DNA from: Actinospica sp035493475 | Lineage (GTDB): Bacteria > Actinomycetota > Actinomycetes > Streptomycetales > Catenulisporaceae | NCBI GenBank assembly: GCA_035493475.1 | Contig: DATJIF010000160.1 | Coordinates: forward strand, 62,001 to 126,000 | Direction: 5' to 3' | Length of the DNA: 64,000 bases | Shown here: positions 7,157 through 14,685 of the stretch, piece after piece | Layout: each line of letters opens with the position of its first letter | Numbering within the stretch: position 1 is the stretch's first letter | Notes under the pieces: model-generated | Database searches by the model: none | What the model was told of the DNA's origin: nothing | The model's input: the letters and a program-made list of their open reading frames with translations, nothing else | Position numbers and translations under genes: made by a program

Positions 7157-8868
7157 TGCCCGAGTCCGGCATCGTGCGCCGGGTCTCCGGACCGCTGGTC
7201 GAGGTCGAGGGGCGGGCCGCGATGTCGGAGCTCGTCCTGCTCGGCACGGCGGCGGTGCCGGGCGAGGTGGTCGCGATCCGCGGCGACCTGCTGACCGTGC
7301 AGGCCTACGAGTACACCGGGGGACTCACGCCCGGTGACACCGCGGTCCCGCAGGCCAGGCCGCTCTGCGCGGAATTGCGTCCCGGCCTGCTCGGCGGCGT
7401 CTTCGACGGACTGCTGCGTCCGCTCGACGGCGCCGGGATCTGGCTGGGCGGGACCGCTGCGAAGCGCAGTGCCGCTCGGTGGCGCTTCGAGGCGGCGGCC
7501 AAGACGGGCGACGCGGTCGGCGCGGGCGGTCTGCTCGGCACGGTCGCCGTGCCCGGGCCGGTCGTGCACCGCGTGCTCGTCCCGGTTTCCGCGGTCCCGC
7601 CGGGCGCGTCGTCCGAGCTCGAGTGGATCGCCGCGTCCGGCGACTACGCGGCCGACGAGGTGATCGCGAGGGTCGGCGGGGCCGAGGTGTCGCTGACGGA
7701 GCTCTGGCCGATCCGGAAGCAGCGTCCTGTCACGCGTCGCGTCGAGGCCGCGGCGATGCTGCACACCGGTCAGCGCGCGCTCGATCTGCTCTTCCCGATC
7801 GCGAAGGGCGGCACCGCGGCGGTTCCGGGCGGCTTCGGCACCGGCAAGACCGTGCTGCTGCAGCAGATCGCCAAATGGTGCGACGCCGACGTGATCGTGT
7901 ACATCGGCTGCGGCGAGCGCGGCAACGAGATGGCGGACGTGGTCGAGGACTTCGCGCGGCTGGAGGATCCGCGGACCGGCGGACGGCTCGCCGAGCGCAC
8001 CGTGATCATCGCGAACACCTCGAACATGCCGATGATGGCCCGGGAATCGAGCGTGTACGCCGGTGTCTGCGTCGCGGAGTACTACCGCGACATGGGATAC
8101 GAGGTCGTGGTCATCGCCGACTCCACCTCGCGATGGGCCGAGGCGCTGCGCGAGTTCGCCTCGCGCTCCGGCGCGCTGCCCGCCGAGGAGGGCTTCCCCG
8201 CGAACCTGGCCTCCGCCCTCGCCGGATTCTACGAGCGGGCCGGCGCGGTCGAGGTGCTCGGCGGCGGGCGCGGCTCGGTCACGGTGGTCGGCGCGGTCTC
8301 GCCCCCGGGCGGCGACCTGGCCGAGCCGGTGACGGTGCACACCGAGCGCTTCGTGCGCACGCGCTGGACCCTCGACCGGGATCTGGCCTACGCACGGCAC
8401 TACCCCGCGGTGTCCTGGGCCGACTCGTTCTCCCGCGACCAGGCCGTGCTCGCCGGAGACGAGTCCCGGCGGACGCGGGTGGCGCACGCGCTCGCCGAGG
8501 CGGACCGGCTGGCCGACCTGGTGGACCTCGTCGGTATCAACGCGCTGCCGCCGGACGAGCGGATGTCGGTGCTCGCCGGGCGGATCGTGCGCGAGGGCCT
8601 GCTCCAGCAGAACTCGATGTCCCCGGCCGACGGGTACAGCCCGGAGGCGAAGACGGCCGCTCTCGCCGACGCGATGCTGGCCGCGGCCGACAGTTGCCGC
8701 GAGGCGGCGCGTGCGGCCGGCCCGGCTGCGGTGGAGGCCGTCGACTTCGGTCCGCTGCTGCGGGCCCGCGACGAGGCGGGACCGGACGACCTGGAGATCG
8801 TCGCGCGCCGTCGTGACCAGGTGCTCGCCGAACTCGGCGCACTGATCGGGGGAGGTGCGGCCTCATGA
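7156..8868 (+). CDS. ntpA: V/A-type ATPase catalytic subunit A
   Basis: 570 residues from ATG 7156, which overlaps the upstream TGA; GTG 7144 is a less likely start. The order of parts is canonical: N-terminal beta barrel (SGIVRRVSGPLVEVEG), the bulge domain (about 115-200) unique to A subunits, Walker A GGFGTGKT at 225-232, the catalytic GERGNEMADVVEDF, and the DSTSRWAEALREFASRSG segment near 325. All residues for ATP hydrolysis are present. It forms the A3B3 head that hydrolyses or makes ATP. The length matches the family. Confidence 0.97.
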   Translation: MPESGIVRRVSGPLVEVEGRAAMSELVLLGTAAVPGEVVAIRGDLLTVQAYEYTGGLTPGDTAVPQARPLCAELRPGLLGGVFDGLLRPLDGAGIWLGGTAAKRSAARWRFEAAAKTGDAVGAGGLLGTVAVPGPVVHRVLVPVSAVPPGASSELEWIAASGDYAADEVIARVGGAEVSLTELWPIRKQRPVTRRVEAAAMLHTGQRALDLLFPIAKGGTAAVPGGFGTGKTVLLQQIAKWCDADVIVYIGCGERGNEMADVVEDFARLEDPRTGGRLAERTVIIANTSNMPMMARESSVYAGVCVAEYYRDMGYEVVVIADSTSRWAEALREFASRSGALPAEEGFPANLASALAGFYERAGAVEVLGGGRGSVTVVGAVSPPGGDLAEPVTVHTERFVRTRWTLDRDLAYARHYPAVSWADSFSRDQAVLAGDESRRTRVAHALAEADRLADLVDLVGINALPPDERMSVLAGRIVREGLLQQNSMSPADGYSPEAKTAALADAMLAAADSCREAARAAGPAAVEAVDFGPLLRARDEAGPDDLEIVARRRDQVLAELGALIGGGAAS

Positions 8869-10250
8869 TGGGAGCGCCGCGCGTCGAATACACCTCGGTC
8901 CGCGAGGTGCGCGGGCCGCTGATCGTGGTCGGCGGCGTCGCGGGTGTCGGCTTCGACGAGTATGTGCGCATCGACACCGCCGACGGGGGACGGCGCTACG
9001 GGGTCGTCGTGGAGGCGGACCGCGATCTCGCCGTCGTCCAGGTGATCGAGGGCACCGAGGCGCTCAGCGCGGCGGGGGCGCGGGTCCGTTTCGCCGGGAA
9101 GCCGCTGCGCGTCCCGATCGGCGAGGGCTGGCTCGGCCGGGTGTGCGACGGACGCGGCACGCCGGCCGACGGCGGACCGCCGATCCTCGGCACGGCCACC
9201 GCCCCGGTCGGCGGCAGGCCGATCAACCCGATCCTGCGCGAACCGCCCGCCGAGCCCGTCATCACCGGCGTCCGCGCGATCGACGCCCTGACGACCCTGG
9301 TCCGCGGGCAGAAGCTGCCGATCTTCTCCATGCCCGGCCTGCCGCACCTCGAACTCGCGGCGCAGATCGCCGCGCAGGCCACGGCCGGCGGGGAGCCGTT
9401 CTGCGTGGTGTTCGCCGGAATGGACCTGACCCACGTCGACGCCGCCTACGTGCGCGACGCCCTCGAGGAGCGCGCCGCGGCCGGCGAACTCACGCTGCTG
9501 ATCAACACCGCCGACGCCCCGGTGCTGGAGCGGATCCTGACGCCGCGCATCGCGTTGACGGTCGCCGAGAGCCTCGCCTTCGACCACGGCCGGCACGTCC
9601 TGGTCGTGCTCGCGGACATGACGAGCTACGCCGAGGCGCTGCGCGAGGTCTCCGCGGCGCGCGGGGAGATCCCGGCCCGCCGCGCGTATCCCGGTTACCT
9701 CTACAGCGACCTGGCCTCGCTCTACGAACGCTGCGGCCGGATCCGCGGCAGACCGGGCTCGGTCACCGTCGTGCCGGTGCTGACCATGCCCGGCGGCGAC
9801 ATCACGCACCCGGTGCCGGACCTGACCGGCTACATCACGGAGGGTCAGATCGTGCTGTCCGCGCAGACGGCGGCGCACGGCACCTACCCGCCGATCGACG
9901 CGCTCTCCTCGCTCTCCCGGCTCATGCACAAGGGCGCCGGACCGGGCCGCACCGATCCGCGCCACCTCCCGCTGGCCGCGCAACTGCTCGCGGCGCTGGC
10001 CCGGGCCCGGCAGGTGCGGGACCTGGCCGACCTGATCGGGGAGGCCGCGCTCGGCGACGCGGACCGGCACTACCTGGTCTTCGAGCAGCGGTTCCGCGAC
10101 ACGCTGCTGAACCAGGGCCGCACCGAGCGGTGCACGCTCGCCGAGACGATGGACCGGGCCCTGCGCGTCGCGCTCACACTGCCGCGCGGCGAACTGACGA
10201 TGCTCTCCGACGACGTGCTCGCCGCCGCCCTGAGCGAAGCGGAGCCCTGA
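8865..10250 (+). CDS. ntpB: V/A-type ATPase regulatory subunit B
   Basis: 461 residues from ATG 8865, overlapping the ntpA stop, with GGGGGAGG before it. It starts with the beta-barrel VREVRGPLIVVGGVAGVGFDEYV; RVCDGRGTPADGGPPI and PINPILREPPAEPVITGVRAIDALTTLVRGQKLPIFS are family signatures. The position of Walker A reads SMPGLPHLELAAQI, the non-catalytic P-loop normal for B subunits. The SYAEALREVSAARGEIPARRAYPGYLYSDLASLYERCGR stretch carries the arginine finger. One base overlaps the next gene (TGATG). Confidence 0.97.
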   Translation: MMGAPRVEYTSVREVRGPLIVVGGVAGVGFDEYVRIDTADGGRRYGVVVEADRDLAVVQVIEGTEALSAAGARVRFAGKPLRVPIGEGWLGRVCDGRGTPADGGPPILGTATAPVGGRPINPILREPPAEPVITGVRAIDALTTLVRGQKLPIFSMPGLPHLELAAQIAAQATAGGEPFCVVFAGMDLTHVDAAYVRDALEERAAAGELTLLINTADAPVLERILTPRIALTVAESLAFDHGRHVLVVLADMTSYAEALREVSAARGEIPARRAYPGYLYSDLASLYERCGRIRGRPGSVTVVPVLTMPGGDITHPVPDLTGYITEGQIVLSAQTAAHGTYPPIDALSSLSRLMHKGAGPGRTDPRHLPLAAQLLAALARARQVRDLADLIGEAALGDADRHYLVFEQRFRDTLLNQGRTERCTLAETMDRALRVALTLPRGELTMLSDDVLAAALSEAEP

Positions 10251-10936
10251 TGGTCACGGTCCGGGTGCCTCCGGGACGGGCGGGACGGCTGCGGCTGCGC
10301 CGCCGGCTGGCCGTGGCCGAGCACGGCGCGAACCTGCTGGACCGCAAACTGCAGGCGCTGCTGGCTGAACAGAACGTCAGGTCGGCCGCCGCGCGCGAGA
10401 GCGAACGGGCTTGGCGCACCAGCGTGCCCGTCGCGCGGACGTGGCTGGCCAGGGGCCTGTCAGCCGGGGGGCGAGACGCGCTGCGCCAGGCCGTACCCGC
10501 CGCGGAGGCGACGGCCGCCGTGCACGACACCGTGTTCATGGGCGTGCGCTACCCCGATCACGCCGAATCGGGGACGCCCGGTGCCGAATCCGCAGGTCTC
10601 GGCGCGCCGAGTGCCGCTCTCATCAGCGCCCGCACAGCCTATGAGGAGGCGGTGCGGGCCGCGGTGCGAGCCGCGGTCGACCTGGCCGCCGAGCGTGCGG
10701 TGGACGGCGCGGTGCTCACCACCCGGCGCCAGCTCCGCGCGCTGCGCCGACACTGGATCCCGCGGCTCCGCGAAGCCTGCGCGCACCTCGACTTCGCCCT
10801 CGAGCAGAGCGACTTCGAGGACAGCGTGCGCCGCCGCCGAGCCGTACGCACGGGACCCTCGACCCTACTGGCCGGGCGGGATCGGCCGGACACTGGCGTC
10901 ATCACCGCGGAGAACGAAGGGAGACAGGCACCGTGA
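10250..10936 (+). CDS. ntpD: V/A-type ATPase subunit D (rotor shaft)
   Basis: 228 residues. The N-terminal helix starts with the signature PGRAGRLRLRRRLAVAEHGANLLDRKLQALL, matching the 'TK..L..L...L..A..G..LLK.KR..L' pattern of subunit D; the C-terminal helix (RQLRALRRHWIPRLREACAHLDFALEQSDFED) folds back as the second strand of the shaft. The segment between is Ala-rich, as usual. It rotates inside the A3B3 ring with subunit F. Start overlaps the ntpB stop; stop overlaps the next GTG. Confidence 0.9.
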   Translation: MVTVRVPPGRAGRLRLRRRLAVAEHGANLLDRKLQALLAEQNVRSAAARESERAWRTSVPVARTWLARGLSAGGRDALRQAVPAAEATAAVHDTVFMGVRYPDHAESGTPGAESAGLGAPSAALISARTAYEEAVRAAVRAAVDLAAERAVDGAVLTTRRQLRALRRHWIPRLREACAHLDFALEQSDFEDSVRRRRAVRTGPSTLLAGRDRPDTGVITAENEGRQAP

Positions 10937-11127
10937 GCAGCAGCGAAAGCCAACGAGCGAGCGGCGAGGCCCGTCGAGACATCCCCAGCCGCGCGGGACG
11001 CGAAGGCGACGACAAGCACTCCAACGCCCTCCTGCGCTACCTGCAGGCCCTGTACACGCGCGAGCGTCGCCCGCAGCCGCCGAAGCCCGACGAACCGCAC
11101 CAGGACGACGAGCAGGCGCAGGACTGA
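10933..11127 (+). CDS. small charged protein at end of V-ATPase operon, unknown
   Basis: 64 residues from a GTG that overlaps the ntpD stop (GTGA). It is highly charged and hydrophilic, with one short amphipathic helix (NALLRYLQALYTRER) between an Arg/Glu-rich head and a Pro/Asp/Glu-rich tail. No domain is recognised. The tight coupling and codon use like the neighbours argue it is real; it could be an accessory or inhibitory peptide of the ATPase, but nothing in the sequence proves that. Confidence 0.55.
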   Translation: MSSSESQRASGEARRDIPSRAGREGDDKHSNALLRYLQALYTRERRPQPPKPDEPHQDDEQAQD

Positions 11128-11132
11128 GGTCC

Positions 11133-12023
11133 TCAGCCGTGGTGCGCCTCGGGGACGACCGCGACCGGCGTCGGCGACCGCGCCAGCAGCATCTCGATGA
11201 CGTGGCCCGCGCCGACGGAGAGCGCCCCGTGCCGGTGGTGCGCGCCGACGACGAGCAGGCGGCTGTCCCAGGCCTCCTCGATCAGGACCGGCACCGGGCT
11301 GCCGCGCACGGCCGAGATCTTGACCTTGACGTCCGGAAACGAGCTGCGGAACGGCGCTAGGAGTCCCTCGACCGCCTCGCGCTCGTCCCCGCGGATCCGC
11401 GCGATCTCCGCGAGACGGGTGTTCATCGGCGTGGATGACGCCGTGTCAGGCGGCCAGGCGCGTACAGCGTGCAGCACGGCGCCGTAGCGCTGGGCTGCGG
11501 CGAAGGCGTAGCGGATGGCGGACTGCTCCTGGCCGGCCTCGACGCCGAGCACGACCTTGTTGAGCACGCGCTCGAATTCGAATCCGTAACCGGGCACCAC
11601 GACGAGCGGGCTGTGCGTGTGCGCGGCCAGCTTGCGGCTGACCGAGCCGAGCAGCATCCCGGCAAACCCGCCGTGCCCGCGCGTGCCGGTGACGACCACC
11701 GCGGACTCCAGGCTGAGGGTGTGCAGGGCGCGGGCGGCGGGGAGGTCCGACAGTTCGACGTCCACCCGCAGCTTCGGGAAGTCGGTCCGCAGGTCCGCGG
11801 CGATCCGTTCGAGCAGCCTGCCGCCGTTCTCCCGGGTCCGGCGCGCCGAATCGGGCGTGGTCGCCGAGATCCGCGGCGGGTGCACGGCGTGCACGACGGT
11901 GAGCGGCGCGCCGCGGCTCAGCGCCTCCTGCGCGGCCCAGCGCGCGGCGCCCGCGGCGTTCTCCGACCGGTCCACGCCGACGACCACGCGGCGCGTGACC
12001 TCGTCGTTCCTGATCTCGGTCAC
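11133..12023 (-). CDS. tandem-domain universal stress protein (UspA family)
   Basis: 296 residues from GTG 12023, with GGAAGG before it; an in-frame ATG at 12071 would overlap the upstream gene further. Two UspA domains: the first starts RRVVVGVDRSENAAGAARWA and ends with the nucleotide-binding GTRGHGGFAGMLLGSVSRKLAAH and PLVVVPG; the second starts VVLGVEAGQEQSAIRYA and ends VGAHHRHGALSVGAGHVIE, where the G-x2-G-x9-G pattern is weaker. Two-domain, ATP-binding Usps are typical DosR-regulon members in mycobacteria (Rv2623 type). It overlaps the hydrogenase-like gene's 3' end region closely, forming a two-gene operon. Confidence 0.93.
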   Translation of the reverse strand: MTEIRNDEVTRRVVVGVDRSENAAGAARWAAQEALSRGAPLTVVHAVHPPRISATTPDSARRTRENGGRLLERIAADLRTDFPKLRVDVELSDLPAARALHTLSLESAVVVTGTRGHGGFAGMLLGSVSRKLAAHTHSPLVVVPGYGFEFERVLNKVVLGVEAGQEQSAIRYAFAAAQRYGAVLHAVRAWPPDTASSTPMNTRLAEIARIRGDEREAVEGLLAPFRSSFPDVKVKISAVRGSPVPVLIEEAWDSRLLVVGAHHRHGALSVGAGHVIEMLLARSPTPVAVVPEAHHG

Positions 12024-12027
12024 GGCC

Positions 12028-13278
12028 TCACCTTCCGCTGTGGTCCAAGGCCGGGAACGGCCCGATGACACCGGGGTCGTAGTTGTCCAGCAGACCGGTG
12101 CGCAGCGCTTCGAGGCCGGCCCGGTCGATCTCCGGGTCCCGGCGCCGCGCGTCGCGTTCGGCGCGGCGCACGTCGAGTTCGACGGCGCTGCGGTTGAGCT
12201 CGTCCGGGCCGACGACCCGGGCGGTCCGGACCGTGCCGTCCGGCAGCAGGTCGTAGCGCTGGTAGACGATTCCGGCCGGGGACTCCGCGGCCGCGACGCC
12301 GCGGCCGGGCCGGGCCGTGGACACGAGGTGTTCCGGTCCGGTGGGCGGGAACCGGTCGATCAGGGCCGCGGCCTCTTCGAGGACGTGGACGAGTTCGACG
12401 GCGCGGACGAGTGCCGAGCGGTACGGGTTGCGCTCGTCGGGAGTCAGACCGGCCTGTGCCGCGGCTCGCAGCGCGGCCGGGCGCAGCGCTCGTCCGCACA
12501 GGGCGTAGCGGGCCAGCGGTCCGGTCAGCGCCGCCTTGGTGCCGCGCAGCACCGCGCGCCGCGGATGGTTCGGCGCAGACCTCGGCCGGCTGATGTAGGA
12601 CTCGAAGTCGGCGAGCGTGAACCCGGTGCCGTTGCTGGCCAGTACGCCGACGCCCGAGTCGAGCGGATAGCGGGCGCCGCCGTGTGCCACGGGATGCGGC
12701 ATCGGATCGTCCAGCGCGATCAGCGGGATGTCGAGAACGGAGGACGGCACGTCGAATCCGGCGACCCAGTTCGCGGTCTCCAGCGCCGCCGCCGTCGCAT
12801 CGTCCAGCCGGCGGCGCAGCGCGGTCAGGGCCGCGTGATCGGGCCGTGGCCACGGTGCGGGCCGGTCCGGGCTCGCGGGCCGCAGCACGCCCTCGCCGAC
12901 GACCGCGGCCAGCGCGGCGCCGGTGCGGTGCAGTTCGATCCCGCGCGCCACGGCCCGCCGGTGGTGCCGCGCCGTCTCGATCGCGCTCGTCTCGCCGAGC
13001 AGGTCCGGTGCCTGTACCAGATGGATGTGCGCGGCGTGTCCCTCGATCCAGGCGGCGCAGCACAGCAGGCGGCGCAGCGTCTCCACGGACTCGGGGACCT
13101 CGATGCGGAACGCGGCCTCCAGCGCCCGGCACGCGCCGACGCGGTAGGCGGTCCGGTCGTGGCCGTCGATCGCGGCGGTGAGCAGCGCGGGCACCATGTA
13201 GGGCCGGCCGCGCACGGCCGTCTCGATGCTTCGGGCGTACGCCCGAGCCAGGTCGTCTCGGCTGGTGGGGTCGGACAT
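12028..13278 (-). CDS. [NiFe]-hydrogenase large-subunit homologue lacking metal-binding cysteines
   Basis: 416 residues from ATG 13278 (GAGAGGAG upstream). The fold signature of group 3 large subunits is clear: RLLCCAAWIEGHAAHIHLVQAPDLLG, then GGARYPLDSGVGVLASNGTGFTLADFESYI, LTGPLARYALCG, NPYRSALVRAVELVHVLEEA and ESPAGIVYQRYDLLPDGTVR (normally E-A/S-P-R-G). What is missing is decisive: the N-terminal R-x-CGxC motif is absent (that region reads DGHDRTAYRVGACRALEAAF), and the C-terminal DPCxxC reads DPGVIG. With no cysteine ligands it cannot hold a [NiFe] centre, and no small subunit or maturation gene is nearby. It is probably a pseudoenzyme with a structural or regulatory role. It is coupled to a Usp gene. 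A DosR-like box lies about 100 bases upstream. Confidence 0.85.
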   Translation of the reverse strand: MSDPTSRDDLARAYARSIETAVRGRPYMVPALLTAAIDGHDRTAYRVGACRALEAAFRIEVPESVETLRRLLCCAAWIEGHAAHIHLVQAPDLLGETSAIETARHHRRAVARGIELHRTGAALAAVVGEGVLRPASPDRPAPWPRPDHAALTALRRRLDDATAAALETANWVAGFDVPSSVLDIPLIALDDPMPHPVAHGGARYPLDSGVGVLASNGTGFTLADFESYISRPRSAPNHPRRAVLRGTKAALTGPLARYALCGRALRPAALRAAAQAGLTPDERNPYRSALVRAVELVHVLEEAAALIDRFPPTGPEHLVSTARPGRGVAAAESPAGIVYQRYDLLPDGTVRTARVVGPDELNRSAVELDVRRAERDARRRDPEIDRAGLEALRTGLLDNYDPGVIGPFPALDHSGR

Positions 13279-13376
13279 GGCGGGCGTCTCCTCTCGATGG
13301 GGTGTATGCCACCGGATTAAGACCAGCGTGTTGCGCGGACGGCGGGCCCGGCAGAGCGCTTCGGTCCGTGATCTTC

Positions 13377-13390
13377 GGGGCGAAGGTCTC
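13377..13390. promoter_or_regulatory. DosR-like box (one mismatch) upstream of hydrogenase-like gene
   Basis: GGGGCGAAGGTCTC lies 99 bases upstream of the minus-strand ATG at 13278, in the divergent spacer shared with doxX. Confidence 0.5.
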
Positions 13391-13442
13391 GCCCGCGCGC
13401 CGCGGTGCGGCCGCCGAGGGATGCCCCAAGGTCCGTGGATTC

Positions 13443-13456
13443 GGGACCTTCGCCCG
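13443..13456. promoter_or_regulatory. DosR-like box (one mismatch) upstream of doxX
   Basis: GGGACCTTCGCCCG lies 90 bases upstream of the doxX ATG. A degenerate third copy (TGCCCCAAGGTCCG, 13422-13435) lies next to it. Confidence 0.5.
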
Positions 13457-13545
13457 GCTGCGGGGGCGCGTGGTCGGCAGGACCCTGATCGCGGAGCCGG
13501 AAACCGACAGGCTCCTGACCCCCTTTCGAGGAGCGTGAGAGAACA

Positions 13546-14148
13546 ATGGCGACGCAACACGGGTTGCACATCCATCTCGGTCATCGGGCCGGAGCCGCGG
13601 CGGCGCCCGAGACCGCATCCCTGACCAAGACCGGCCTGCGCGACGCGGTGATGGCCCTGATCCGGGTCGGTACCGGTTTCCTGTTCCTGTGGGCGTTTTT
13701 GGACAAGACGTTCGGGTTCGGCTACGCGACCCCGTCGAGCCGGGCGTGGATCCACGGTGGTTCGCCGACCAAGGGTTTCCTGGCGAGCGTGAACGCCGGT
13801 CCGTTCCAGTCGTGGTTCAACGCCTGGGCCGGGCACATGTGGGCGGATTACCTGTTCATGATCGGTTTGGCCGGGATCGGCGTGGCGCTGGTCTTGGGTA
13901 TCGGCGTCCGGTTCGCGGCGCTGTGTGGCGTGTTGATGGTGACGTTCATGTGGTTCGCCGTCTTCCCGCCGGCGAAGTACGGTGCCGGTGGTGTGGCCAC
14001 CGGTTCGAACAACCCGCTGGTCGATGAGCACGTGATGGACGCGTTCGCCCTGTTGGCGGTGGCGATGTTCGGCGCGGGTAGCCGGTTCGGTCTCGGCGCG
14101 TGGTGGTCGAAGCTCCCACTCGTCTCCCGGCACCGCGGCATGCTGTGA
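13546..14148 (+). CDS. DoxX-family membrane protein
   Basis: 200 residues, four hydrophobic helices: about 32-52 (AVMALIRVGTGFLFLWAFLDKTFGFG), 100-120, 123-146 (ALCGVLMVTFMWFAVFP) and 165-180. The 'LIRVGTGFLFLWAFLDKTFG' start and the LVDEHVMDAFALL motif near the end are typical of the DoxX branch related to the small subunit of thiosulfate:quinone oxidoreductase. It probably feeds electrons to, or guards, the membrane redox chain; actinobacterial members are linked to oxidative stress. A CGAGGAGCG site precedes the ATG. DosR-like boxes lie upstream. Confidence 0.88.
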   Translation: MATQHGLHIHLGHRAGAAAAPETASLTKTGLRDAVMALIRVGTGFLFLWAFLDKTFGFGYATPSSRAWIHGGSPTKGFLASVNAGPFQSWFNAWAGHMWADYLFMIGLAGIGVALVLGIGVRFAALCGVLMVTFMWFAVFPPAKYGAGGVATGSNNPLVDEHVMDAFALLAVAMFGAGSRFGLGAWWSKLPLVSRHRGML

Positions 14149-14171
14149 GGTTGCCGGGCCCCTGAACGTGG

Positions 14172-14185
14172 GGGACCAATGACTC
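14172..14185. promoter_or_regulatory. DosR-like box (one mismatch) upstream of PNPOx-like gene
   Basis: GGGACCAATGACTC lies 36 bases upstream of the ATG at 14222, closer than at other genes of this block. Confidence 0.4.
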
Positions 14186-14221
14186 TATTGGTGCCTACTG
14201 CGCGGGGACAGCATCGGCCTT

Positions 14222-14662
14222 ATGGATACGCCCGAAGCCAAGCCGCTCGGCACGCTGACCGTGCCCGAGGCGATCGCCCTCCTCGGCACCCAGGTGGTCG
14301 GGCGGCTGGTCTACACGCTTCGGGCGCTTCCCGCCGTGACCCCGGTGAACTTCGTGCTGCGGGACGGCGCGATCTGGATCTGGACGGCCTCGCAGCCGTC
14401 GATGTGGCAGGCCGTGCGCGGCGCGGTGGTCGCCTTCGAGGTGGACGAGATCGACCGCGAGCACCACACCGGCTGGTCGGTGGTGGTGCTCGGCGTGGCG
14501 GAACTGATCCGCGATCCGGAAGCGATCAAGCGCGCCTTCGCGGACGGGCCCGAGCCGTGGGCGGCGGCGCGCGAGGAGCACCTGCTGCGCATCCCGCTCA
14601 CCCGGGTGTCCGGCCGGCGGGTCGGATCCGCGGACCCGGCCGACGACGGAAGGCGCGCTTGA
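14222..14662 (+). CDS. pyridoxamine 5'-phosphate oxidase-fold (split-barrel FMN/F420) protein
   Basis: 146 residues with the split-barrel pattern: an N-terminal helix (LTVPEAIALLGTQVVGRLVYT), the strand pair PAVTPVNFVLRDGAIWIWTA, the VVAFEVDEIDREHHTGWSVVVLGVAELI signature, and a closing strand pair LLRIPLTRVSGRRV. Actinobacterial proteins of this size bind FMN, F420 or heme and reduce small molecules; several such genes (Rv3129 type) are DosR targets in mycobacteria. The substrate is unknown. The upstream region carries a DosR-like half site but only a weak ribosome site. Confidence 0.85.
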   Translation: MDTPEAKPLGTLTVPEAIALLGTQVVGRLVYTLRALPAVTPVNFVLRDGAIWIWTASQPSMWQAVRGAVVAFEVDEIDREHHTGWSVVVLGVAELIRDPEAIKRAFADGPEPWAAAREEHLLRIPLTRVSGRRVGSADPADDGRRA

Positions 14663-14685
14663 CCGGAGAGCGGCGGGACGGGTCC

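Noticed and set aside
7156..10250. Possibility that the ATPase genes are F-type or flagellar/type III export ATPases
   Set aside because: Subunit A has the bulge domain and GERGNEM, and subunits I, K, C, D and F of the V/A type are all present in one operon.
11124..11136. CTGAGG-T-CCTCAG palindrome between convergent genes
   Set aside because: A one-base centre cannot form a terminator hairpin, and the arms are short.
13422..13435. Third DosR-like copy TGCCCCAAGGTCCG upstream of doxX
   Set aside because: Three mismatches to the pattern; too degenerate to list as a site.
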